Positions 11,171 to 23,800 of a stretch of DNA of 64,000 nt are shown here, piece by piece; position 1 is the first letter of the stretch, and each line of letters opens with the position of its first letter. Source of the DNA: Capitella teleta (Eukaryota; Annelida; Polychaeta; Capitellidae); assembly GCA_000328365.1 (NCBI GenBank), contig KB295236.1:257931-321930 (forward strand). Reading direction: 5' to 3'. Made by a program: the position numbers and the translations under genes. Under the pieces are notes generated by a model. It saw nothing but the letters and a program-made list of their open reading frames with translations. It did no database searches and was not told the DNA's origin.

Positions 11171-11420
11171 GGATGATAGGAATTTACATGTTGAGCGATC
11201 TGCGCAACGGCAGTTCTCTTTACATGTTGCCATATATGGACGCCTATATAGAAAACGAGAGTAAGGATGAACTCGAATATGCGTGCACGGATCATCTGGG
11301 GATCGAACCATACATGTTTGAACCCGATGTCAATGTCAATGAAGGAGGGAGAAGGCAGGGAAGCGAGAGTGCTAGCGAGCAGAGTTGGAGCGGAGAAGGG
11401 GAGGCATCGGCGGCGGCAAC
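11171..11420 (+). CDS. Candidate second exon, PYMFEP-type acidic protein
   Basis: An open frame preceded by CATAG and followed by GGCAAC|GTATAAC. It reads MIGIYMLSDLRNG...LGIEPYMFEPDVNVNEGG, then an S/E/G-rich stretch. Phase fits the exon ending at 10551. The IEPYMFEP motif recalls the N-terminal part of invertebrate proteins carrying a P2X7-type intracellular (ballast) domain; that domain itself would lie in or beyond the assembly gap. The acceptor has a poor pyrimidine tract, so this is tentative. Confidence 0.3.
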
Positions 11421-11440
11421 GTATAACAATTTTGTTATAC
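11421..11440. repeat. Perfect 20-bp palindrome
   Basis: GTATAACAATTTTGTTATAC is its own reverse complement and coincides with the candidate donor site at 11421. Confidence 0.9.
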
Positions 11441-11745
11441 GAAAAGGAAAAGTGTTAGAAATAATTCTATGGAATGTTGTGAAGTCTATTGACATAATCA
11501 GAAATGTTTTGATTTGATGCTGCAGATTTGGCGATTACGCCACTGTGCGTGCCTGCTTGTTAATTAACACCTCGAAGCTGCTCTTCGCTGAGCGACGACT
11601 GCGCGCTGTGAGGTGACATCGATAATCATTGTGTAACACTCAGTTGGCCGCTCCGTGCTGTGGCGTCGTCTGCTCGTTAGACAATGATCGATAATGCGAT
11701 ATTTCTGGGAATAATTGCCATAATATGACCCGGTAAAGGCCTAAA

Positions 11746-12678
11746 NNNNNNNNNNNNNNNNNNNNNNNNNNNNNNNNNNNNNNNNNNNNNNNNNNNNNNN
11801 NNNNNNNNNNNNNNNNNNNNNNNNNNNNNNNNNNNNNNNNNNNNNNNNNNNNNNNNNNNNNNNNNNNNNNNNNNNNNNNNNNNNNNNNNNNNNNNNNNNN
11901 NNNNNNNNNNNNNNNNNNNNNNNNNNNNNNNNNNNNNNNNNNNNNNNNNNNNNNNNNNNNNNNNNNNNNNNNNNNNNNNNNNNNNNNNNNNNNNNNNNNN
12001 NNNNNNNNNNNNNNNNNNNNNNNNNNNNNNNNNNNNNNNNNNNNNNNNNNNNNNNNNNNNNNNNNNNNNNNNNNNNNNNNNNNNNNNNNNNNNNNNNNNN
12101 NNNNNNNNNNNNNNNNNNNNNNNNNNNNNNNNNNNNNNNNNNNNNNNNNNNNNNNNNNNNNNNNNNNNNNNNNNNNNNNNNNNNNNNNNNNNNNNNNNNN
12201 NNNNNNNNNNNNNNNNNNNNNNNNNNNNNNNNNNNNNNNNNNNNNNNNNNNNNNNNNNNNNNNNNNNNNNNNNNNNNNNNNNNNNNNNNNNNNNNNNNNN
12301 NNNNNNNNNNNNNNNNNNNNNNNNNNNNNNNNNNNNNNNNNNNNNNNNNNNNNNNNNNNNNNNNNNNNNNNNNNNNNNNNNNNNNNNNNNNNNNNNNNNN
12401 NNNNNNNNNNNNNNNNNNNNNNNNNNNNNNNNNNNNNNNNNNNNNNNNNNNNNNNNNNNNNNNNNNNNNNNNNNNNNNNNNNNNNNNNNNNNNNNNNNNN
12501 NNNNNNNNNNNNNNNNNNNNNNNNNNNNNNNNNNNNNNNNNNNNNNNNNNNNNNNNNNNNNNNNNNNNNNNNNNNNNNNNNNNNNNNNNNNNNNNNNNNN
12601 NNNNNNNNNNNNNNNNNNNNNNNNNNNNNNNNNNNNNNNNNNNNNNNNNNNNNNNNNNNNNNNNNNNNNNNNNNNNNN
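11746..12678. other. Assembly gap (933 N)
   Basis: An unbroken run of N. The ORF spanning it on the minus strand is an artefact of the N run. Confidence 1.
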
Positions 12679-13020
12679 TTCTGATGCTCAGCAGATCGTG
12701 CCCCTAGTACGTCATCGCTAAATGTCAACTCCTCCGCGATAATGTTTGGAGTTCCTTTTAAGCACTTTTCACCGCACAAACTTCTTTTTTTTTTCAGACT
12801 GAATATTTATTTGTATTGTTATGTAGATCCTCATTAGCATGTATCATGGTTACGCTAGCCCTTTAATGTTCCATCTACTGATTTCTCCAGCGAATCAATC
12901 GACTACAATGAAGGCAATTTTCGACTACTCCCGCAACTTATGGTTGAATGTGGAGAAATGGAAATGAAAGCCCATGCCAGTTCTGCGAAAGAATGTGCCA
13001 CATACAAATGCCCACTGACT

Positions 13021-13057
<37 letters not shown>

Positions 13058-14611
13058 TCATGATTGAATCATGGAAAAATTAAACAGAATCAGTATTTGC
13101 AAGATCATTGATAGGTAAATTGTAAATTTATTGGGTTATTATTAGTGGGTTATTATTAGGTTATTATAGTTATTATTATTGTTCCTTTTATCTTTATTGT
13201 AATATGTGCATCCTTAAAATGGATCAATTAATTTGTATTGATTATGAGCTTCGGCCATCTCCTTAAATATTTTCAAAATACATGTACCCCTCTGCACGTA
13301 ATGATACTTATGAATACAGGCACTGGGTAGCACAGATAAATCGGGCGAGGTCTGTAAGCTAGACCCCTCGGTCTCGCTGTAGTAGGTATGTCAGCTTGGC
13401 ACTGGTTAAAAATTCGGTGAATGACGTGCGTGAGAATCTGGAAATAGCCAAAATAGCCACAGCGTTTGTGAGTTATATGAGATGTTTCGCCACTATCGCA
13501 TAAGGGGTGAAAACTGCTAGAAATATACTAAAAATACAGCGGGAATTTTCACATCGAGAATTATGAAAATAACCCAAAGATGAAAACCAGCAGGATATTT
13601 GACAATCCAGCCCGGCACGCCTTGTCAAGCGAATGGGTTGAGGGGAAAAAGGCCCTAAAACACTTCGAAGTACGTAGTGATTTACTAAGACAGAATAATA
13701 ACAGGCATATCAGATTGTTATAGATTAAATGCATCAGCAAAACTGTGGATTTTCTCACGTATTTCAGTGTATTTTGAATTTTCTTGGTGGACTTCATGGC
13801 ACCCTATTATCGCTCACTCAACGACCTACTTTCACTTCATCGTAAAATTTTCCATTTGTCTGATTTCCTGATCGCATTTTATACTGCATTTAGACGTCAT
13901 ACACGTCGCGCCCTGTCTGAATGCGATGTAAGAGTCCCTTTTCTGTATATTTTAGGGTGTTTAAGGGCCTGTTATCAGTGATTCACAGCATTATTGTCAT
14001 GGTGAGATGGTGAGCTGGCACATAATCTCAACTTTTGATCATGATGAAGCTGATGGAATTTTTAGGAAATTGAATATCAATATGACTTTTGTTCTTACGA
14101 TAGCCGTTTCTCGCTACGCCTATTCCTTTATTGCCTCACTATCAGAATGGTGAAAATTGAGATGTTATTGTCATTTGGCAGTTTGACAAGTATCCATCAA
14201 CAACTGTCAAACCTTAACCTGTCAAAAGTGTTTGACATAATTTTCCTTTTATGATTCAGCATTATTCATTTAGAGTACTCATTATAGTTGCTGTTATTTT
14301 ATTGATATTCTAAGAACTGGCTTTAATCAATTGACACTAAATACTGATTATAATCAAATCTGTTGTCAGATGTTAGAGGAAAAATTAACAAAAAGGCTAT
14401 TATGAGTAGGCAAAGATAATCTTTCTTATTCTTTATGTTGTTGCCTCATGCAGCACATCAATTTGATATTTTTAGAATTTGTAGATTTCACCAGATATTG
14501 GAGTCAAAATCATTGAGAAGCATATGTCAATAATAGTAGAAGTCCTTTGAAACAGCTTCATCGATTGCCGTTAAAAATTGTCTTTGGTTGCAGAACAATT
14601 TGTGATCCAAC
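12679..14611. other. Intergenic, no gene seen
   Basis: AT-rich sequence with a 33-nt A run at 13022-13054, perhaps a retroposed tail, and short ORFs only. TTTGGTTGCAG ending at 14593 is the acceptor of the 5' UTR exon leading into the next gene, so that gene's first exon(s) should lie within this stretch. Confidence 0.6.
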
Positions 14612-16216
14612 ATGATGGTTAAATCGGAACAGGAAGACCTTAAACGCAGCCTCATGAGTACGATAACAACAGTATGCAGCGAGCGGCTCAAAGCCAAAGG
14701 CATTTCTCAATTCAACATAGAAGGCCTATTGGCGGTCACTCTGGAAAAGGACCAGGTCATCCTGGTCAACGTCAATGAAAACATCTCCCCCACCCCCCCT
14801 CCACCAACGCAGCCGACCATCACAGTCCAACAGCAGCAACACCCACCGATGGTCAACGGTCAGCAAATAGTCAATGGTCAATCCATGGTCAACAGTTCCC
14901 AGAGTGTGCTCTGCAGCATCGTGTCTAAAGCACCCTTGGTGGTCGCTCCCTTGCAGCTGACCAACGGGTCACAGTTAAGCCAGAGTATAACGCTTGAGGA
15001 CTTTACTAAGACAACGCTTAAACCGTCGGAAACAGTGAAGCACAAAGCAGCCACAGCGGAGACCCCGCCCCCCGCCAAGAAGCGACTCTTGGAGGAGCAC
15101 TTGACCTCTCATCTGGACGGATTGTCTGTTCTGGAGGAAGTGGTTATCAAGGAGGAAGTGTTATCGGATGACGAGGACTTTGCATCCGGATCGCTGACTC
15201 AGCAGAGTCTGGATCCGTTGATAGAGGAAGCAAATGTGGTGAACGTGGCAGAAACAGATTTGGCTAAAATGGTGCGTTCTGACAAGATGTGGAACCAGCA
15301 TCCCATCGCACAACTCACCGTGGCACAGGCCGCGGCTATCAGCACCTTAGGCAGCAGCATCCCTACCAGCACCAACGTTCGCCAACAGCGGGCATACTCC
15401 CTCCCTGGAAACGACTCGGTCAGTTTAATCATCGCTTTTTAATCAAACAAAATCCCTTTTTTTGGGGGGGGGGGAAGGTATTTGATAACTAGTGTAGATT
15501 AGGTTCTGCCAACTGTTTTGACTTGTAAATCTGATTTCAAAATTAGGTGAAAGTAATTCTCAATTCATGAAAGGTCATGAAAGGTCATTGAGATTGTTAG
15601 GATGTTACATCACAAATGTCTGGTGCGCTGTGTTATATTGTGTTATATTGTGTTATTTATTGTTTATATTGTGTTATGTTTGTTGACCTTTTTGCTCTTC
15701 CCTCAGATGGACTACGACTTCAACGGCATCAAAGAAGAGGACGACGAGGAGGATGACGATGACGACACCAGCAGCTATCTCAACGGCACCTCCTCCCTCG
15801 ACTCCTCCCCCTCTTTTGTCAGTCCAGTCACGGATGAACAGGAGTTCCTGCGCTTAGCTCGCTCGATCCTGCTCTACAAGGGAACCTTCATCACAGTCCA
15901 CTCGTTCTGCAAAGTCAGTCGGCGTACAGGAAAGAATGCGATGTTGAAGATCTCATCAGAGCGGGCGTGTTGGGTGATGCAGAAGATGAATGTGCCAGCG
16001 TGGGATGAGAAATACATCGGAGAGTACAAGGAGTTACGCAAGGGAACCAAGGTCTTCTTCAAGTGTCCTCCTGATATGGTCAACCCCAAAGCGCTGGCCT
16101 ACTACGCTATAAACCTGCAAACGTATCGAGCAGGATATTACGAGGAGTGCAAATCTGCCTCTTTCCCCACAAAGACTGAGTTGTTGAAGCGTATTTTTGA
16201 CGCATCTCCCTACTAG
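14612..16216 (+). CDS. Unrecognised nuclear-looking protein, 438 aa
   Basis: Joins 14612-15418 and 15707-16216 (TCG|GTCAGT...CCTCAG|ATG, phase 0). The start is the first ATG after an acceptor at 14593. Residues 1-58 look folded (LKRSLMSTITTVCSERLKAK...ISQFNIEGLLAVTLEKDQVI). About 60-260 is Q/P/T-rich and low complexity with the basic patch PPPAKKRLLEEHL (possible nuclear signal) and VVIKEEVLSDDE, which holds a psi-K-x-E SUMO-type site. Exon 2 starts with a D/E-rich run, then a compact roughly 120-aa C-terminal domain from FLRLARSILLYKGTF to FDASPY with conserved-looking W, C and aromatic residues. No family recognised. A transcriptional co-regulator would fit the composition, but this is inference. 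Confidence 0.8.
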
Positions 16217-18444
16217 AAACTTATGTAACAACAACAAAATATTTCTTCTTTTTTTTTCTTCTTCAGTTAGTGGGTTTATATATTTTTTTATTCAACAGCT
16301 AGCCTTCCTTTTTCCTTGTTACCAATTGGGAGGGTTTTTTTGTTTTGTTTTTTTTACCTGCATTTACTTCTTTTTTTTTGTCTTTTTTTTTTTTTTTTGT
16401 CTTTTTTTTGTCTTTTTCTCGAAGGATTGTGTGATTTTTTTGTGATCACTCGTTTTTGGATTTTTTTTTTTTCATCTAGCAACAAATTCTGATCGCTGTG
16501 ATTGTCCTCTAAGAAGATTTTTTTTTTTTTATTACAACCTCTCCCGACATCTTACATTTACTGCCTCTTCCTCTTATCTCTCACGAAAAGATATACTTGA
16601 GTATTTAGGCATTTAGATGTACGTATTTATTTTTAACGGTTATAATGTCAACAAAGTACTAGAAACTGCAGACTTTTTCTTTTTTTTTTTTTTTTTTTTT
16701 TTTTGCTCCTTACTTTGCCATTTGCATGTATTTCATTTATTCTTCACAATCGAAATTTGTTCTCTCTGTGGAAGTCAGTTTTATTTTATTTTCCACTCCC
16801 TGAAAGTGCTTATGTTAGATTTTTTTCTCCTTAGTTTGTTAATGTATATCTCTACCTTCTTTTTATTTTGCATTCTTGTTCGGATTTTTTTTTTCTTTGT
16901 GTGATTTCCTAATCATTCCTTAATTAATTATTTAATATTATCCTTTGAAGATAAGTGGGATTTTCTATTTTTTCACCTTTCCTTTTGTAGAATTCAACTT
17001 GTAATTTATTTACAGTATAATGACGTCCTGAAAGGCCCTACTGCAAACGAATGGGTTAAAATATAACTCTAAAAAAACTTTACAAATAAAAATTATTTAT
17101 TTTATGGACAAATCTCCCTAATTCATCATTGATTATTCATAATTATTTCACCTGCTAAAAAAAAAAATAAAAAATGAAGAAAACACTTTAAAAATAATTG
17201 CTAGTCTGTACCGTTTTTTTTTTTTTTTCACTCTTTGTTCGGTATTGAAAGGTGTTTTTATACATGCAAGGCAGCTGGATGGATGGACAAGTTGATTTCA
17301 TCTCTCACACAAAAACCTTTGTAATTATCGCTTGCTTTTTTCACCTATTATGTGCTTTTTTATGATTTTTGTTGAAGCGATGTCGCTTTCTTCCTGCCCT
17401 TTGACCTGGTTTGTTGACCTTTGATTCGAACCCTCTCTGTTTCCCTCGACTGCCTGTGGATACTTCTTTCCCAAACTCCCATATGTGCTTATTAGTTTGT
17501 AGTATAATTATTATTATTTTTTTTTTTTTTTTTTTTTTTTTTATTAACTTATCATTGTAGGATACAACACAACATCTTTTCGTGATTGTTCACGAGATTT
17601 ATTTCACACCGGTCCTCATGAAATTTCATTTTTTTGCAATATCATTCTCCCCTGTTGCTTCTGTCTGGTTAATCCATTGGTTAAAATAGCTAAACTTTCT
17701 TAATCATCCACTTCCTCGAAGCGAAATTTCAACACAAATTCTGGCTTTGTTACGTTGTTCCCATTTTACTGCTCTATGATTTAATTTTGATCTCAGCTAT
17801 ATTTGTCCTCCTTTTGTTTCCTAATTTGTTTTCCCTCTTCTCTGTTCTCTCCTGATCCCCCCCCCTCTCTCCATTCATTTGTAAATTTTATCATATTACG
17901 CAGTAAAAAAAATCATTGTATCTTCATAAAATTAATGTCTTGTCTTTTCTCTCTAGTTCTACTAAAACAAGGAAATGTCTGATTATCATTCATGCCCACG
18001 CGAATTTAATTAATTTGGTATTGAAACTTTGATATCTGTAATATTTATTTATTTGCTTCAGACGTAAATTATTCTGGCAAATTGCAAAAATTTTATGTAA
18101 TATTACACTTCTATTTTTTGATCGATCGATGAGTCATAATTTTGGCAAATCCTACTAATTTAGTGAAGAAAATTATATAGCATGGTTTTGTATTTATAAA
18201 CAGAACCTGGTATTATTATTCCAAACACTATTTCTCGGAGAAAATCTACATTTCAAAGAACCTTCGTGCATTAATTCTTTTATCCATAGCGCACTTGACT
18301 TATTACCGTCGCGTTTTTGAAACAGGCTGGTTCTTGTTATCAGTTCCACGCGATATCTAGAATTCTAGCTGTAATTACTAGTTTTATTCGCTGAATTGTT
18401 ATTAACTGATTGAAAAGATATACAGCTTATGTTTAATATTTGTA
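16217..18444. other. T-rich 3' flank / long 3' UTR candidate
   Basis: At least six T runs of 10-25 nt lie between 16240 and 17545. AATAAA occurs in ACAAATAAAAATT near 17086. No coding signal. It probably holds the 3' UTR of the 14612 gene and the promoter of TRDMT1. Confidence 0.5.
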
Positions 18445-20271
18445 ATGGGAGATCCTTTGAGAGTTTTGGAACTGTTCAGCGGCATCGGAGGCATGCATTA
18501 TGCGCTGCAAGGTACGATTGAAATCATAACGCACTCTGTAGTATGTTAGTAGCATACTACAGACTAACAAGAGTGCGTTACCCTATATCACACTACCAGG
18601 GTATTTCTTCTATATTTATTGCTATCATTCTACATCATGTACTAGTAGTTTACTGTAGAGCGGGAAATTTTCACGGATTGCAATTATCGCAGTTTTATGA
18701 CTCAGGTCTTCAGACTTCATGAAGTTCATGTGCAGCACCAATTAATTATTCATGGTGATGATGGTTAAGCGTAGAGACTAGAGTCGTGGTTTAACTTAAA
18801 GATGATAAGATCTCCCAGAAACATTTTGCGTTATTTCCACAGAGACTGGCATCAATCATGAAGTCATTGCTGCTGCTGACATCAACACGGTGGCCAACGA
18901 CATTTACAAACACAACTTCCCTGACTGCCTTCTCATGAACCGGTGCATTGAGGTATGTCTCTGTGTCAGAATTCTCTTCCCTGATCCTTCCCTCCGCAGT
19001 CGATTCAATTGTCGGAGTTCTCCCGGTTACGTCCTGATCTGATCACCATGAGTCCTCCGTGTCAACCTTTCACTCGAGTTGGGAAGCAAAGAGACATTGA
19101 TGACCCACGCACTAAATCCTTTTTGCATTTACTCAAAGTGATTTCAACGTGAGTCCAGTTCACTGTGTACGAAGTTGCTTAACTCTATTTATGTTTCAGT
19201 TTAGAGCGTTCTGTGAAATACATTTTTGTTGAAAACGTCAAAGGTTTCGATGGCTCAGAAGCTCACCGGATGTTGTTGGAGACGCTGCAGGCCGCTGATT
19301 ATGTAATGCAGGTTTGCTACAATTGATTTGAACGCCAAGAAGGGATTTTCAGGATATTCATTCTAGGAATTCCTCATCAGTCCTCTTCAGTGTGGAATAC
19401 CCAACTCACGTTTACGCTACTACCTCATGGCAAAAAAGAAACCGTTGAAATTTCAGTTCGACACCACTAGTCAAGTACCGGATTTATTTAATTTGATGTC
19501 ACGTGTTAATTTCATTCAAAATCTCTCAGATAATGACAGAACTCCCTGCCTGCGCTGCAAGTTACCTCAATCACTGTCAGTCCAAACCTGACAGCACTGC
19601 GTCATCGTCAGTTCCTCTGTATGACCGATGTGCAGCCATGTGCAGACCCCTGAGTTCATACCTCCAAGAAGACATGTCACATGACCTCCTACCAGAGAAA
19701 TTTGTGCATCGATTTTGGGTCATGGATATTGTGAAGCCCTCATCGACCAACTCTTGTTGCTTTACTAAAAGGTTAATATTACTGATTGATCTATAAAAGT
19801 GGGGAACACCATGGTCTCAGTCGTGAAACCTGAACATTCTTTTAACAATTATGCTCTAACAGATACGGCCACCACATCGAAGGGGCCGGATCAGTCCTGC
19901 AAACCAACACTGATTGTGAAATCGACCTGGTGGGATTTTTTTTTAATGGATTCCTTTTCTGAAATTTCATTTTACTTCATTTACAGACAGAATATAAGAA
20001 GACGAAAGTTTACACTGCGGAAACAGAAGCTGCCGTAAAACAACTTGGACTGAGGTTTTTCTCGCCTCGAGAAATCGCCAACTTGATGCATTTTCCCGCA
20101 CATTTCAGTAAGTCGGAAATTATAATTTTCACGCGTTCAGTGACTCATTGATATCTCTGCTTAGGCTTTCCGGCAAATTTCAGTACCGTGCAGACCTACC
20201 GAGTACTAGGAAACAGTCTAAATGTCCATGTAGTAGCTGTACTCATGAAATTAATGCTAATTGAAAAATAA
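18445..20271 (+). CDS. TRDMT1: tRNA (cytosine-5)-methyltransferase DNMT2/TRDMT1
   Basis: Nine exons: 18445-18511, 18843-18952, 19000-19148, 19200-19311, 19367-19474, 19530-19771, 19863-19929, 19987-20107, 20165-20271. All are GT-AG with matching phases, giving 360 aa (human about 391). Motif I: LELFSGIGGMHYAL (residues 8-21) for AdoMet. Motif IV: SPPCQPFTR with catalytic Cys80; PPCQPFTR is diagnostic of DNMT2 rather than DNMT1/3. Motif VI: FVENVKGF. The DNMT2-specific CFTK-x-YGHHIEGAGSVLQ block is near 259-275. Motif X: RVLGNSLNVHVVA at the end. The known role of the family is C38 methylation of tRNA-Asp in the cytoplasm. AATAAA at 20267 overlaps the stop codon. Converges on the MTMR gene, whose stop is 558 bp away. 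Confidence 0.97.
18528..18579. repeat. Hairpin in TRDMT1 intron 1
   Basis: AACGCACTCT/AGAGTGCGTT plus GTAGTATG/CATACTAC form a two-part stem-loop in the longest intron of this gene. It may be the remnant of a small foldback element. Confidence 0.75.
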
Positions 20272-20828
20272 ATAAATAAATAAACCCACAAACATCAAAT
20301 AATATTTTATTAATAAATTCATAAAATCAAAAACTTCACTGTTTAAATACAAGTATAAAATAAAAATTTATATATTTTTTTTTTTTGCTGTCTTAATAAT
20401 ATGGAAAGGTCAATCGGCTCAAAGAATACATAAACATACTTTTATTTGAAAGGGGAAAAAAAAAAAAATTGAATTAAAAACACAAAGTACAAACTTTATT
20501 CTGAACGCTACAAGTTTTACAATGATAACACTTTTGTATGGCACTCAGAAAGAGGCTGTTCACTAAACCTATACAATGGAATAATGGAATGCGTTTACAA
20601 TGCACGAGACATACCACCACCGCAAATAGATACACACAGCAGATAGCATAGTAATTAATAACATCGCTATTTATTCAACAATAGGAGGAGAGAGACCACT
20701 TGCCTAACTCTAAAACATAACATGATCGGTCGGTGGTGTAAGTGGAATCATCAATTTTAAAAACAATCAAGTGTAAAATAAAAATATCACATAATTTGCT
20801 GCTCTGCTGGTAGGCTGATAGGCCCTAT
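20272..20828. other. Convergent 3' region between TRDMT1 and MTMR gene
   Basis: AT-rich with no ORF. TTTATT at 20495-20500 (AATAAA on the minus strand) is a candidate poly(A) signal for the minus-strand gene. Confidence 0.5.
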
Positions 20829-23800
20829 TTAGGACAGAGTTTCATCCGGACCCAGGCTGCATGAGTCCTCCATACTGAGGCCGTCGTGAACAAAACTATT
20901 CTCCAAATAAACACTAATCGGAGTCTCAAAGTAGGAGAGCTGAGCGGGATTTCTGCGAGGGGAGTAGGGGAAGGAGGAAGTCACGCAGTTGGACCACCGA
21001 GGGGGAGTGGCATCCGCAGAGCTCTCGAAAATCAACCGACTTTTAGGACGACCGGCTTTACTGAAGGGCGTCGCCGATTCTAAAGACTTGATCTTATGCT
21101 GCAAGCACAGGATCTCCTCAACTAAGATACATTGCTGTAAGTACTCTGAAGGGGTGCCACCTGAGAGGATCTGCACGGGGGTGAGCCATCGTAGATAGCA
21201 GTGTGACCAGAATTTGAGCAGCGGGAATTCTACCACAGGGCGCAGCACCAGTGGTTTGATAGCAGCGTTGTAGATTGACAGACCAGAGAGCTTCAGAGAA
21301 TAGTCTTTGACGGCTTCTGGCTATTCCCGTTGTTGATTGACAGATTGAGCTCAGTGCGTGTTTTGTGAAGCGGATTGTTGAACAGCGAGATGTCTTCGGA
21401 CGAGAACTGTTTCGACCAATCCCACACTGACAGCAGCTTGTTGCTCGACGACGAAGCGCCGTAGATCAGACGCGTGTCAGATTTGGCATTCTCATGCTCC
21501 CGAGAGCAGTTGAACAAGAAGTTCTCAAAGAGGCCAAAACAGGCGCTGTCCCAAATGGAAGTCAAGTACATCTCGGAGAATTGGAAGGCTGAAGGGAACT
21601 GCTGCAGTAGCTGCCACACGCAATCAAGGAAGAGAAGAAATATCGGCGATTTCTAAAAAAAATAATAATCTCAGAATTTACGCACAGACTAAGGTCACTG
21701 ACCTCCGCTTCTGTGCCGTGAACTAAGCCCAGTCTGTCTTTGAACCTATGACCCATGGCGACCCATTCGCGCTCAACCAGGCTCTGAAAGCCCTGAATTG
21801 TCCTGGTATGTGGGTCAAGTAGAAGCTGGACAAGACAAGCGACCAGCGGGGAGAGATCTCTGCTGTCCTTCTCTGAAAAAGAGCATAAAATATTATTTGA
21901 CAGGATGAAACAGAGAGCTGATTACCTTTGATTACAACCGAAAAGCCCTCATTGCTTATGTAGTCCACGATACGAAGCGATAGTTTCAACAGTGTGTAAA
22001 CAGAGTACATCCATTTAGTGTTACATAATTCTGAATACCATACAACATCAGTGCTCTCAACATCCTTCAGTGTAGCTGAAAGAAAATCTATGTCAATTTA
22101 ACCTGATGCGATTACTGTTGCATACGTACTTGGCATGCACAGCACGCGTAACTTCTCATAGCTAACTTGAATGTCCCTTATAGTAGGGAGCATCTCTAAC
22201 AAGGAGTATACTTTAGGCGCCTTTTGCTCGGGATGAGAGATCTTGACAGCTGTCAGCATTCTGTAAAATAGAAAAAACTTTGTGATTGAGAAGATAAAAA
22301 AAATTGTTGAGAAACCAACTTGGCTTCAAGATCTTCCATTTCAGAATTCGGAAGCAAGAACGGCATTCTGACTAAAGCAGCTCCATTGCTGTGACTGTAA
22401 CTCCAAGTCTAAAGAAGAAAAACCCACAAATGTAAATATTTAAATCCATCTCAGAGGTCATTGAACTCACAGGGCAACGATAGTTGGCGAAGTTTGTAAG
22501 CGCAAGTAAAATATCGTTGTTAGATAACGAAGAAGGTACCACAAATGATTCTGGTAAACTATGGAGAGAGAAAAAAAATTTAAAATTAAAAACGCACTTG
22601 ATATTCCATTGACCTACTTCTCAGAGTGCTGAAAGCGAGTGTTGATGTCGATCACCTTGAATCCTTTGGCCTGTAATCGTGACATTTCTGCTTCCCAATC
22701 CCAGTGGCCGTTAAATCGGGAAACTTGAGGAATGCGATCTGTTTTCAGTTGAATTAAAAATGGGAGCAGACAAAGAGGAGACTCACCGTCCGGTTCAGCG
22801 TCCCCTCGATACTCGAACGCAAAGAGAAGGTCGTGTCTCGACGGCATGGTGTGGTGGACAATGGCGTTTATCAGCTATGAGAAACAGAAATTCAATTCTC
22901 AAATTTTAACATTTTACCTCAAATGATCAACTCACTCGTTTAGCTTCATCTTTGGGCGTCGCTTTTAAGCTGAAATTGTGAATCTGAAAATCCTATTGAA
23001 ATACAAAATTAATTAAAAATATTTCAAAAAAAGGACAAGAAAGTTCTGTACTTTGCAATGAATTTCTAGATTTTTAACAACAGTCGTGGATCCAATTCCA
23101 GGAACAAGTAGCTTTTTTCGCCCCTTGCTCACTGATATATGAAATGGAAAAGCGGATAAGATATCGGTTATATATTTCTAGAAGAGAAATCACCTTGATA
23201 AACTGCATCTACATTGTTGAGCACAATGTCATCCGACCCAACAAGTCTATTTCTTTGTTCGGTGTACAGCTGGAATTGATATTTTCAATACATTGCATCT
23301 CAGGTGGAAAGCAGGCAAACCATTGTGTCTTCTTCAGATTGTTCCAAGGACCGAAAACTGATTTTGAAGTTAGACACCTGGAGATTACCCAGAAGCCCTT
23401 GCTTTTGTTCCCCAAAAGGAATAAAACGGAGGACTTGGGAAGCCACAGTGATGACAAGTTCTCCGGGGAGAAGACTTGGCTCCTGGGGACAACCATCATT
23501 CTGATGAAGAAATATTGAAATGTTAATTATTCAGGGATTTGGATGTCTCAGAAATTTAAAGCCATAAGGGACTTAAGAAAGCCCACACATCCAACATGTA
23601 ATTAATACACATGGGGTACCAATTTATCAACATAATATTTCAATAGTCTGCTTGATCTGTATCATAATCATTACAATTAAAGGATACATAGAATGACTAA
23701 TTGATAATGCTTGTCAATAAATCTATGATGATGATCCCTGTAACCAGATTCAATGAAAGTGTTGAACAATAGGAGTCTTTGGATTGAACTCTGAACGAGA

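Noticed and set aside
11640-12779. 379-aa minus-strand ORF
   Set aside because: Mostly N; not real.
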